Below are positions 18,264 to 26,489 of a stretch of DNA of 64,000 bases, piece after piece. Under the pieces are notes generated by a model. It made no database searches. It had not been told where the DNA came from and saw only the letters and a program-made list of their open reading frames with translations. Location of the stretch: assembly GCF_020883495.1 (NCBI RefSeq), contig NZ_CP086610.1, forward strand, positions 2,523,501-2,587,500. The letters run 5' to 3'. Source of the stretch: Shinella zoogloeoides. GTDB taxonomy: Bacteria > Pseudomonadota > Alphaproteobacteria > Rhizobiales > Rhizobiaceae. The position numbers were made by a program, and so were the translations under genes. Numbering within the stretch: the stretch's first letter is position 1; the number at the start of each line of letters is the position of its first letter.

Positions 18264-18417
18264 GAAATATCCTCTCGAATGCCGCCGGCCTATGGGCGGC
18301 GATTGCGGCTTTCCTGTGGGGGTGGCCGCCACCGCGAAACCGCTTCGCACTTTCTCGCAAATTGCTCTATGACCACACCGCGCCGCAGACAATAGGGTGA
18401 TTTGCTTGACGAAGCGT

Positions 18418-19335
18418 ATGCCGGCCCGGACGGGCCTCTCCGTTCACGCGACGGGCCGTGAAAAACTCAAGGGCCATCTCGCCATGCTGCTCTTCGCCGT
18501 GCTGATCGCCGGCTCCTTCTCCTTCGGCGGGCTGGCCGCACGCTTCATGGATGCCGAGCCGCTGATGCTCTGGCGCTATATCATGACCATCGCCGTCATG
18601 GCCGCCCTCGCCTTCGGCTTCTTCCGCGTGCCGGCAAGGTTCCCCAAGGAGGCCTGGCGCTTCCTGCTGCTCGGCGCCCTCATCGCGATCTACATGCTCA
18701 CCATGTTCATGGCGCTGGAATTCACCAGCCCCGTCGCCACCGGCGCGGTCTTCACCCTCATGCCGCTTCTCAGCGCCGCCTTTGCGCTGCCGGTGCTCGG
18801 CCAGAAGACCCGGCCCGGCGTGCTCGCCGGCCTGATCATCGCCGCCGCCGGCGCAGTCTGGGTCATTTTCCGCGGCAATATCGACGCCATCCTGTCCTTC
18901 GATGTCGGCACCGGCGAGATGATCTTCTTCATCGGCGTCGTCGCCCATGCGCTTTATGTGCCGCTCATCCGCCGTTTCGACCGCGGCGAGCCGGCCGTCG
19001 CCTTCGGCTTCTGGGTCACGGTCGGCGCGACGCTCTGGCTCGTGCCGCCCGGCATCCGCGACCTGCTGCAGGTCGATTTCTCCGCCCTGCCCCTCGCCGT
19101 CTATGCAGCCGTCACCTATCTCGCGGTCGTCACCACCGCCGGCACCTTCCTGCTGCTGCAATATGCCTCGATGCGCCTGCCGGCCTCGAAAGTGCTCGGC
19201 TACGGCTACCTGACGCCAAGCTTCATCATCCTGCTCGAAGGTCTTCTCGGCCACGGCTGGGCCAGCCTGCCGGTGCTGGCCGGCGCGCTCGTCACCGCCT
19301 GCGGCCTCGCGCTCATGGCGCTCCTGCCGGACTGA
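18418..19335 (+). CDS. EamA/DMT-family drug/metabolite transporter
   Basis: About 305 aa with ten predicted membrane helices arranged as two EamA repeats (roughly 25-155 and 165-300). The family exports amino acids, nucleobases or other metabolites; the substrate is unknown. The start is uncertain: GTG at 18397, ATG at 18418 and ATG at 18484 all lack a good ribosome binding site. It stops 3 bp before the convergent RutR-like gene. Confidence 0.8.
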   Translation: MPARTGLSVHATGREKLKGHLAMLLFAVLIAGSFSFGGLAARFMDAEPLMLWRYIMTIAVMAALAFGFFRVPARFPKEAWRFLLLGALIAIYMLTMFMALEFTSPVATGAVFTLMPLLSAAFALPVLGQKTRPGVLAGLIIAAAGAVWVIFRGNIDAILSFDVGTGEMIFFIGVVAHALYVPLIRRFDRGEPAVAFGFWVTVGATLWLVPPGIRDLLQVDFSALPLAVYAAVTYLAVVTTAGTFLLLQYASMRLPASKVLGYGYLTPSFIILLEGLLGHGWASLPVLAGALVTACGLALMALLPD

Positions 19336-19338
19336 CCG

Positions 19339-19989
19339 TCAGGCCTGCTCCTCGCTGATGTCGAGGCCGGTCACGAAAAGCTGTTCGAGGAAGCGCGCCG
19401 CATCCTCGAAGCGCCCTTCGCCGGACTGGTCCTGTCCCAGCACCGCGCGCACCTGCACGTCGAAGTCGGCATAGTGCTGCGTGGTCGACCAGATCGAGAA
19501 AATCAGGTGGTAGGGATCGCATTTGGCGATCTTGCCCGCCTTGGCCCAGGCCCGGATGACCGCAGCCTTCTCGTCGACCAGCGATTTCAGCGGCCCCTTC
19601 AACTCGTCCTCGATATTCGGCGCGCCCTGCAGGATTTCATTGGCGAAGAGCCGACTTTCCCGGGGAAAATCCCGCGCCATTTCCAGCTTGCGGCGGATGT
19701 AGCTGCGGATTTCCGCCACCGGATTGCCCGCCGCATCGAACTCGCGCAGCGGATCGAGCCAGGTATCGAGCACACGGGTGATGAGCGCCCGGTGCATCGC
19801 CTCCTTGGTGCGGAAATAATAGAGCAGGTTCGGCTTGGACATGCCCGCCACCTCGGCGATCTGGTCCACCGTCGCGCCGCGAAACCCGTGCAGCGAAAAC
19901 ACCTCCAGCGCCGCTTCGAGGATCTGCTCCTCCTTCGCTTCCTGGATGCGTGTGCGCCGCTGTGTCTTCGCCGCCCTCGGTAATGCCAT
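19339..19989 (-). CDS. rutR: RutR-like TetR-family regulator of pyrimidine degradation
   Basis: 216 aa. The N-terminal TetR helix-turn-helix (about 20-65) includes GATVDQIAEVAGMSKPNLLYYF. The C-terminal half matches RutR/YcdC style sequence (ESRLFANEILQGAP, SIWSTTQHYADFDVQV). E. coli RutR binds uracil and thymine and controls rut and pyrimidine genes. Here it is divergent from the beta-ureidopropionase gene, with a good RutR-type palindrome in between (20123-20138), so it most likely controls the reductive pathway encoded around it. Confidence 0.85.
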   Translation of the reverse strand: MALPRAAKTQRRTRIQEAKEEQILEAALEVFSLHGFRGATVDQIAEVAGMSKPNLLYYFRTKEAMHRALITRVLDTWLDPLREFDAAGNPVAEIRSYIRRKLEMARDFPRESRLFANEILQGAPNIEDELKGPLKSLVDEKAAVIRAWAKAGKIAKCDPYHLIFSIWSTTQHYADFDVQVRAVLGQDQSGEGRFEDAARFLEQLFVTGLDISEEQA

Positions 19990-20122
19990 CGTGCCCCCTC
20001 GGCCATTCCGCTTCCCGAAAAACTGCCGGCAAATTCACCAGTTTAACCAGTCGCCATTTTCTTGGGCGCTTGCCCACGGTTTTTGGTTTTTCGGCTTGAG
20101 TGCCGCAACGGAAGCTGTAATG

Positions 20123-20138
20123 TTTACCAACCGGTCAA
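20123..20138. promoter_or_regulatory. RutR-type operator
   Basis: TTTACCAACCGGTCAA matches the RutR consensus TTGACCANNTGGTCAA at 12 of 14 defined positions. It lies in the 271-bp divergent spacer, 134 nt upstream of the regulator's own start and 123 nt upstream of the ureidopropionase gene. Nothing else in this spacer (19990-20260) could be assigned. Confidence 0.7.
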
Positions 20139-20260
20139 ATTATCAGACAGTTATCAAGTAAAGGCAACTGCTGATCGGACGGCGCAAAACAACAATCGCG
20201 CTGCCAGCCGGTGGGAACAAATCGGGGCTGCAAAAGCCCAAAGACGTGGGAGCATACGAC

Positions 20261-21511
20261 ATGGCCGCACCCGGCGAGAACATGCGTGTCAACGCGGACC
20301 GCCTGTGGGATTCCCTCATGGACATGGCGAAGATCGGCCCCGGCATCGCCGGCGGCAACAATCGCCAGACCCTCACCGATTCCGATGCCGAAGGCCGCCG
20401 CCTCTTCCAGAAATGGTGCGACGCCGCGGGCCTGACGATGGGCGTCGACACCATGGGCAACATGTTCATGACGCGCGCGGGCACGGACCCCGACGCCCTG
20501 CCCGTCTATGTCGGCTCGCATCTCGACACCCAGCCGACCGGCGGCAAGTATGACGGCGTGCTCGGCGTGCTCGCGGGCCTCGAGGTCGTGCGCTCGCTCG
20601 ACGATCTCGGCATCCGCACAAAGCACCCCATCGTCGTCACCAACTGGACGAACGAGGAAGGCGCGCGCTTCGCCCCCGCCATGCTCGCCTCCGGCGTCTT
20701 TGCCGGCGTGCATACGCAGGATTATGCCTACGGCCGCAAGGACCCGGAAGGCAAGACTTTCGGCGACGAGCTGAAGCGCATCGGCTGGATCGGCGACGAA
20801 GAGGTCGGCGCGCGAAAAATGCACGCCTATTTCGAATATCACATCGAGCAGGGCCCGATCCTCGAAGCCGAGAAGAAGGATATCGGCGTCGTCACCCACT
20901 GTCAGGGCCTCTGGTGGCTGGAATTCACGCTGACCGGCCGCGAGGCGCATACCGGCTCGACGCCGATGGCGATGCGCGTCAATGCCGGCCTTGCCATGTC
21001 GCGCATCCTCGAAATGGTGCAGACGGTCGCCATGGAGAACCAGCCGGGGGCCGTGGGCGGTGTCGGGCAGGTGTTCTTCTCGCCCAACTCACGCAACGTG
21101 CTGCCCGGCAAGGTCGTCTTCACCGTCGATATCCGCTCGCCCGACCAGAAGAAGCTCGACGGCATGCGCGCCCGCATCGAGGCGGAAGCGCCGAAGATCT
21201 GCGAAGCGCTCGGCGTCGGCTGTTCCGTCGAGGCGGTCGGCCATTTCGATCCCGTCACCTTCGACCCGGCCCTTGTCGCGACCGTCCGCAAGGCCGCCGA
21301 AGACCTCGGCTACAGCCACATGAACATCATCTCCGGCGCCGGCCACGACGCCTGCTGGGCCGCCAAGGTGGCCCCCGCCACCATGATCATGTGCCCCTGC
21401 GTCGGCGGTCTCTCGCACAACGAGGCGGAGGACATTTCGAAGGAATGGGCCGCCGCCGGCGCGGACGTACTGCTTCATGCGGTGATCGAGACGGCGGGGA
21501 TCGCCGAGTAA
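20261..21511 (+). CDS. hyuC: Beta-ureidopropionase (Zn-dependent N-carbamoyl amidohydrolase, M20 family)
   Basis: 416 aa of the HyuC/allantoate amidohydrolase family. Metal-binding motifs are visible: GSHLDTQPTGGKYDG, TNEEGARF and AGHDACWAA. It closely resembles my recollection of Agrobacterium beta-carbamoyl-alanine synthase. The enzyme hydrolyses N-carbamoyl-beta-alanine (and the thymine-derived analogue) to the beta-amino acid, CO2 and ammonia, step three of reductive pyrimidine breakdown. The ATG at 20261 follows GGGAG at 8-nt spacing; a GTG five codons earlier overlaps that site. Confidence 0.92.
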   Translation: MAAPGENMRVNADRLWDSLMDMAKIGPGIAGGNNRQTLTDSDAEGRRLFQKWCDAAGLTMGVDTMGNMFMTRAGTDPDALPVYVGSHLDTQPTGGKYDGVLGVLAGLEVVRSLDDLGIRTKHPIVVTNWTNEEGARFAPAMLASGVFAGVHTQDYAYGRKDPEGKTFGDELKRIGWIGDEEVGARKMHAYFEYHIEQGPILEAEKKDIGVVTHCQGLWWLEFTLTGREAHTGSTPMAMRVNAGLAMSRILEMVQTVAMENQPGAVGGVGQVFFSPNSRNVLPGKVVFTVDIRSPDQKKLDGMRARIEAEAPKICEALGVGCSVEAVGHFDPVTFDPALVATVRKAAEDLGYSHMNIISGAGHDACWAAKVAPATMIMCPCVGGLSHNEAEDISKEWAAAGADVLLHAVIETAGIAE

Positions 21512-21610
21512 TGCCGCTCGCGGGCAACCCTCGCGAAGCCGACAAGCCACCACGATTTCGAAAATTCAGGGCCTGAACATACACGGCCTGATGTGATCGG
21601 GAGAACCAGC

Positions 21611-21805
21611 ATGGCAGGCAAATCCGTTACCTTTACCTTCACCGGTCCAAAAGCCGAGGAGGCCGCAGAAGTGTTGTGGGTTCAATATCTGGATGGGGGA
21701 CTCGATCAAGAGATCGAAGCACGCCTGGCTAAAAAAGGAATTGAAGATACCGATTACACATGGGTCGATGACACGCGGACAGTTGTCATTTCGACCAAGC
21801 AGTAG
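21611..21805 (+). CDS. Small conserved-looking protein of unknown function in the pyrimidine operon
   Basis: 64 aa with no family I recognise. It begins MAGKSVTFTFTGPKAEEAAE, is acidic and probably folds as a small alpha/beta domain; there is no signal peptide, membrane helix or cysteine. The ATG has GGGAGAA at 5-nt spacing. It sits between ureidopropionase (99 bp upstream) and dihydropyrimidinase (11 bp downstream), so it is almost certainly part of the operon. Its codons are visibly richer in A/T (for example a GCTAAAAAAGGAATTGAAGA stretch) than the genes on both sides, which may mark later insertion or relaxed selection. Confidence 0.75.
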   Translation: MAGKSVTFTFTGPKAEEAAEVLWVQYLDGGLDQEIEARLAKKGIEDTDYTWVDDTRTVVISTKQ

Positions 21806-21816
21806 GAGGCAGCACG

Positions 21817-23271
21817 ATGAGCACAGTCATCAAGGGCGGAACCATTGTCACCGCCGACCTGACCTACAAGGCGGACGTCAAGATCGAAGGCGGGAAGATC
21901 GTCGAGATCGGGCCGAACCTTTCCGGCGACGAGGTGCTGGATGCGGCGGGCTGTTATGTCATGCCCGGCGGCATCGACCCCCATGTCCATCTCGAAATGC
22001 CCTTCATGGGCACCTATTCGGCCGACGATTTCGAAAGCGGCACACGCGCCGGCCTTGCCGGCGGCACGACCATGGTGGTCGACTTCTGCCTGCCCGATCC
22101 CGGCCAGTCGCTGCTCGACGCGCTGAAGCGCTGGGACAACAAGTCGACCCGCGCCAATTGCGACTATTCCTTCCACATGTCGGTGACCTGGTGGGGCGAG
22201 CAGGTCTTCAACGAGATGAAGACCGTCGTGGAAGAGCACGGCATCAACACCTTCAAGCATTTCATGGCCTACAAGGGCGCGCTGATGGTGAACGACGACG
22301 AGATGTTCGCCTCGTTCCAGCGCTGCGCGGCGCTCGGCGCGCTGCCGCTCGTCCATGCGGAGAACGGCGACGTGGTCGCCGCCATGCAGCAGAAACTGAT
22401 GGACGAGGGCAATAACGGGCCGGAAGGCCACGCCTATTCCCGCCCGCCCTCCGTCGAGGGCGAGGCGACGAACCGCGCCATCATCATCGCCGACATGGCC
22501 GGCGCGCCGCTCTATGTCGTACACACGTCCTGCGAACAGGCGCACGAGGCCATCCGCCGCGCCCGCCAGAACGGCATGCGCGTCTATGGCGAGCCGCTGA
22601 TCCAGCACCTGACGCTCGATGAAAGCGAATATTTCAACAAGGACTGGGACCACGCCGCCCGCCGCGTCATGAGCCCGCCCTTCCGCAACAAACAGCATCA
22701 GGATTCGCTCTGGGCTGGCCTCGCGGCAGGCTCGCTGCAAGTGGTGGCGACCGACCATTGCGCCTTCACTACCGACCAGAAGCGTTTCGGCGTCGGCGAT
22801 TTCCGCAAGATCCCCAACGGCACCGGGGGCCTGGAAGACCGCATGCCGATGCTCTGGACCTATGGCGTCAATACCGGCCGTCTCACCATGAACGAGTTCG
22901 TGGCCGTCACCTCCACCAACATCGCGAAAATCCTCAACGTCTATCCGAGGAAGGGCGCGATCCTCGTCGGCGCGGATGCGGATATCGTGGTGTGGGATCC
23001 CAAGCGCTCCAAGACCATCTCGGCGAAGAACCAGCAATCCTCCATCGAATACAATGTCTTCGAAGGCAAGGAGGTCACCGGCCTGCCGCGCTATACGCTG
23101 ACGCGCGGCGTCGTCGCCATCGAGGAAGGCACCGTCAAGACCCGCGAGGGTCACGGCCAGTTCGTCAAGCGCGAGCCTTTCGCCGCCGTCAACAAGGCGC
23201 TGTCGACCTGGAAGGAAATCACCGCGCCGCGCAAGGTGGAGCGCAGCGGCATTCCGGCGAGTGGCGTCTAA
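21817..23271 (+). CDS. hydA: Dihydropyrimidinase (D-hydantoinase)
   Basis: 484 aa amidohydrolase. Metal ligands H56 and H58 are in DPHVHLEMPF, the carboxylated lysine is K153 in FMAYKG, and further ligands are in YVVHTSCEQAHEA and VVATDHCAF. It opens the ring of dihydrouracil or dihydrothymine to the N-carbamoyl-beta-amino acid, step two of the pathway, between PreTA and the HyuC-type enzyme. A strong AGGAGG-like site precedes the ATG. Its stop overlaps the next start (TAATG). Confidence 0.95.
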   Translation: MSTVIKGGTIVTADLTYKADVKIEGGKIVEIGPNLSGDEVLDAAGCYVMPGGIDPHVHLEMPFMGTYSADDFESGTRAGLAGGTTMVVDFCLPDPGQSLLDALKRWDNKSTRANCDYSFHMSVTWWGEQVFNEMKTVVEEHGINTFKHFMAYKGALMVNDDEMFASFQRCAALGALPLVHAENGDVVAAMQQKLMDEGNNGPEGHAYSRPPSVEGEATNRAIIIADMAGAPLYVVHTSCEQAHEAIRRARQNGMRVYGEPLIQHLTLDESEYFNKDWDHAARRVMSPPFRNKQHQDSLWAGLAAGSLQVVATDHCAFTTDQKRFGVGDFRKIPNGTGGLEDRMPMLWTYGVNTGRLTMNEFVAVTSTNIAKILNVYPRKGAILVGADADIVVWDPKRSKTISAKNQQSSIEYNVFEGKEVTGLPRYTLTRGVVAIEEGTVKTREGHGQFVKREPFAAVNKALSTWKEITAPRKVERSGIPASGV

Positions 23272-23648
23272 TGCCCGACGGCCGATCACTCTCCACCCTT
23301 CTTCTCGGCCTTGCTCTCGCCGGCCCGGCGGGAGCGGCAGCCGATATCGTCGATGGCAGCTACGGCGACAAGGAAGGCTGCCACTATGCCGAAACCGGCG
23401 AATCCTCCGGCGCCGACATCTTCTTCCTGCTCGACAAGGCGGGCGTCACCACCGCCGTTTCCTATTGCGAGTTCCAGGGCGAGGGAACGAAGACCGGCGA
23501 GGCCACGACCGTCAAGGCCGGCTGCCACGAGGAAGGCTCGGAAGAGGTCACGCCCTACGAACTGACGCTGACCCCGGGCAAGGATGGCTACACGATCAGC
23601 TTCCCCGACGGCACGCGCTGGGGGCCGCTGGCGAGGTGCGGGAAGTGA
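23271..23648 (+). CDS. Small secreted protein of unknown function, coupled to dihydropyrimidinase
   Basis: 125 aa. The N-terminus (LSTLLLGLALAGPAGAAA) is a signal peptide, predicting a periplasmic product of about 103 residues. The mature part is acidic and has four cysteines (GCHYAE, SYCEF, GCHEE, ARCGK), enough for two disulfides. I do not recognise a family. The ATG overlaps the hydA stop by one base, so translation is probably coupled and the gene belongs to the pyrimidine operon. A periplasmic role in substrate capture or envelope stress is possible but unsupported. Confidence 0.75.
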   Translation: MPDGRSLSTLLLGLALAGPAGAAADIVDGSYGDKEGCHYAETGESSGADIFFLLDKAGVTTAVSYCEFQGEGTKTGEATTVKAGCHEEGSEEVTPYELTLTPGKDGYTISFPDGTRWGPLARCGK

Positions 23649-23871
23649 CGGTCAGGCATCCGGCATATCGTCGCCTGCGTGGCAACCACCGCCTCGAAAT
23701 GCGGCAGAAGCACCACGCACTCCTGCTCGTGGGACACTGTCCGGACGCGGTGCCCCGCACGCCCTCCCGAAAGAATTCCGCACACAGGACGATACGCCAG
23801 ACAATGCCGATTGCAATGCCGGGAATGGACATGCAGTCTTGCGAAAACCGCGCTGTGCGAGGCGCTGAAAG

Positions 23872-24675
23872 ATGAGCAGCATGGCCCCATCCGATACCGT
23901 CGTTGCAGCAAAAGACCTCGGCCTCACCTTCCAGACCGCCGATGGCCCGGTCACGGCGCTCACCGGCGTCAACCTCTCCGTCGAGAAGGGCGATTTCGTT
24001 TCCTTCATCGGCCCTTCCGGCTGCGGCAAGACGACATTCCTGCGCGTCATCGCCGATCTCGAAAAGCCGACTTCCGGCACAATCACCGTCAACGGCATGA
24101 CGCCGGAGGAAGCCCGCCGGCACCGCGCCTACGGCTATGTCTTCCAGGCGGCCGCGCTCTATCCCTGGCGCACCATCGAGAAGAACATCGCCCTGCCGCT
24201 GGAAATCATGGGCTATTCGAAGGCCGACCAGAAGGCGCGCATCGAACGCACGCTCGACCTCGTCAACCTCTCGGGTTTCGGCAAGAAATATCCCTGGCAG
24301 CTTTCCGGCGGCATGCAGCAGCGCGCTTCCATCGCCCGCGCGCTCGCCTTCGACGCCGATCTTCTGCTGATGGACGAACCCTTCGGCGCGCTCGACGAAA
24401 TCGTCCGCGACCATCTCAACGAACAGCTCCTGAAGCTCTGGGCGCGCACGAACAAGACCATCTGCTTCGTCACCCATTCGATCCCCGAGGCGGTCTATCT
24501 CTCGACGAAGATCGTCGTCATGAGCCCCCGCCCCGGCCGCGTCACCGACGTCATCGAATCCCCGCTACCGAAGGAACGCCCCCTCGGCATCCGCGAGACG
24601 CCGGAATTCCTCGAAATCGCGCACCGCGTCCGCGAAGGCCTGCGCGCCGGCCACAGCTATGAGGAGCACGCCTGA
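23872..24675 (+). CDS. ABC transporter ATPase of the nitrate/sulfonate/pyrimidine type (SsuB-like)
   Basis: 267 aa ATPase. Walker A is GPSGCGKTT, Q-loop VFQAAALYPW, signature LSGGMQQR, Walker B LLLMDEPFGALDE and H-loop FVTHSIPEA. It belongs to the SsuB/TauB class that works with NMT1-type binding proteins. It starts a four-gene importer operon; the position after the pyrimidine genes suggests uptake of uracil, thymine or hydantoins. The 223 bp before it (23649-23871) contain no gene or signal I can support, so co-transcription with the upstream genes is uncertain. Confidence 0.9.
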   Translation: MSSMAPSDTVVAAKDLGLTFQTADGPVTALTGVNLSVEKGDFVSFIGPSGCGKTTFLRVIADLEKPTSGTITVNGMTPEEARRHRAYGYVFQAAALYPWRTIEKNIALPLEIMGYSKADQKARIERTLDLVNLSGFGKKYPWQLSGGMQQRASIARALAFDADLLLMDEPFGALDEIVRDHLNEQLLKLWARTNKTICFVTHSIPEAVYLSTKIVVMSPRPGRVTDVIESPLPKERPLGIRETPEFLEIAHRVREGLRAGHSYEEHA

Positions 24676-24716
24676 TGCCGTCCTCCTCTCCATCCTCCCC
24701 CGCGAGGCGCTGACCC

Positions 24717-25601
24717 ATGGAACAGGCAAGTTTCCTTCGTGACCGCCTGCTTCCGATAGGCACCGTGCTTATCGCCCTCCTCGCCCTCTGGTACGTCTTC
24801 GTCGTCGTGTTGAACGCGCCCTTCGAGCGCGACACGGCCGCGCGCGCCGGCACGAGCATCGGCTTCATGGAACTTCTGCCGAAGACGATGGCGCAGGAGC
24901 GCCCGGTTCTGCCCGCGCCGCACCAGGTCTTCGCAGAACTCTGGGACACCACCATCAACAAGGCGATCACCTCCAAGCGCAGCCTCGTCTATCATGCCTG
25001 GGTCACCCTTTCGGCAACGCTGCTCGGCTTTGCAATGGGGGCCGTGCTCGGCATCCTGCTCGCCGTCGCCATCGTGCATAACCGCGCGATGGACCGCTCG
25101 CTGATGCCCTGGGTCATCGCCAGCCAGACCATCCCCATCCTCGCCATCGCGCCGATGATCATCGTCGTGCTGAACGCCATCGGCATTTCCGGCCTGATGC
25201 CGAAGGCGCTGATCTCGACCTATCTCTCCTTCTTCCCCATCGTCGTCGGCATGGTGAAGGGGCTGCGCAGCCCCGAGCAGATTCAACTCGACCTGATGCA
25301 CACCTACAACGCCTCCGCCGCGCAGACCTTCTGGAAGCTGCGCTGGCCCGCTTCCATGCCTTACCTCTTCACCTCGCTGAAAGTGGCGGTCGCCATCTCG
25401 CTCGTCGGCGCCATCGTCGGGGAACTGCCGACCGGCGCGGTCGCCGGCCTCGGCGCGCGCCTGCTCGCCGGCTCCTATTATGGCCAGACGGTGCAGATAT
25501 GGGCAGCGCTCTTCATGGCGGCCGGGGTGGCGGCGCTGCTCGTCATCATCGTCGGCTTCGCCCATAGCCTCGTCCTCAAGCGCATGGGGGCACGGGCATG
25601 A
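24717..25601 (+). CDS. ABC transporter permease (SsuC/TauC-like), first copy
   Basis: 294 aa inner-membrane permease with about six helices. The first is IGTVLIALLALWYVFVVVL, then an unusually long periplasmic loop (about residues 33-90) before the core. The EAA-type loop reads DLMHTYNASAAQTFWKLRWPASMP. It forms a heterodimer with the second permease, whose start overlaps its stop by four bases. Substrate inferred only from context. Confidence 0.88.
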   Translation: MEQASFLRDRLLPIGTVLIALLALWYVFVVVLNAPFERDTAARAGTSIGFMELLPKTMAQERPVLPAPHQVFAELWDTTINKAITSKRSLVYHAWVTLSATLLGFAMGAVLGILLAVAIVHNRAMDRSLMPWVIASQTIPILAIAPMIIVVLNAIGISGLMPKALISTYLSFFPIVVGMVKGLRSPEQIQLDLMHTYNASAAQTFWKLRWPASMPYLFTSLKVAVAISLVGAIVGELPTGAVAGLGARLLAGSYYGQTVQIWAALFMAAGVAALLVIIVGFAHSLVLKRMGARA

Positions 25602-26467
25602 ATGTTTCGATCCTGATAGCCGCCGTCGTCTTCTGGCTCGCCGCCTGGGCGTTCAATGAGTGGCTGGTGCGCCGGAAATTCCTGAACCCCGCCGCGGACC
25701 GCGCCGCCCGCCTTGCCGTGCCGCTCATCTTCGGCCTCACCATTCTCGTCCTGTGGGAAGGCATCGTGCGGGGCTTCAACATCCCATCCGTCCTGCTGCC
25801 GCCGCCGAGCATGATCTGGACGCGGCTGATCAACTCCCTCCCGACGCTCTGGGCGGATTTCCGCCAAACCTTCCTCAAATCCGTGCTCGTCGGCTATGCG
25901 CTCGGCTGCGGCCTCGGCTTCCTCGTCGCCATCCTCATCGACCGCTCCCCCTTCCTGCAGAAGGGCCTTCTGCCGCTCGGCAATTTCGTCTCGGCCTTGC
26001 CGGTCATCGGCATCGCGCCCATCATGGTCATGTGGTTCGGCTTCGACTGGCAGTCGAAGGTCGCCGTCGTCGTCATCATGACCTTCTTCCCCATGCTGGT
26101 GAACACCGTCTCCGGCCTTGCCGCGACGAGCCACATGGAGCGCGACCTGATGCGCACCTATGCCGCCGACTGGTTCCAGACGCTGGTGAAGCTGCGCCTG
26201 CCGGCCGCCTGGCCCTTCATCTTCAACGCCCTCAAGATCAATTCCACGCTGGCGCTGATCGGCGCCATCGTCGCCGAGTTCTTCGGAACGCCCATCGTCG
26301 GCATGGGCTTCCGCATCTCCACGGAAGTGGGCCGCATGAATGTCGACATGGTCTGGGCCGAAATCGCGGTGGCCGCGGTGGCTGGCTCCGCCTTCTACGG
26401 GATCGTCGCGCTCATCGAGCGGGCCGTCACGTTCTGGCATCCGTCTGTCCGCGGTGGACAGGCGTAA
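25598..26467 (+). CDS. ABC transporter permease (SsuC/TauC-like), second copy
   Basis: 289 aa permease with about six or seven helices and the EAA-type loop RDLMRTYAADWFQTLVKLRLPAAWP written in two parts (RDLMRTYAADW, then QTLVKLRLPAAWP). The ATG overlaps the stop of the first permease (ATGA). It is followed after 22 bp by the binding protein gene. Confidence 0.88.
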   Translation: MNVSILIAAVVFWLAAWAFNEWLVRRKFLNPAADRAARLAVPLIFGLTILVLWEGIVRGFNIPSVLLPPPSMIWTRLINSLPTLWADFRQTFLKSVLVGYALGCGLGFLVAILIDRSPFLQKGLLPLGNFVSALPVIGIAPIMVMWFGFDWQSKVAVVVIMTFFPMLVNTVSGLAATSHMERDLMRTYAADWFQTLVKLRLPAAWPFIFNALKINSTLALIGAIVAEFFGTPIVGMGFRISTEVGRMNVDMVWAEIAVAAVAGSAFYGIVALIERAVTFWHPSVRGGQA

Positions 26468-26489
26468 CAAGAAGAAAGAGGGAACTGAC

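Noticed and set aside
23588..23911. Minus-strand frame in the spacer before the importer ATPase
   Set aside because: It overlaps two plus-strand genes at its ends and shows no domain or ribosome binding site; a decayed gene is possible but not supported.
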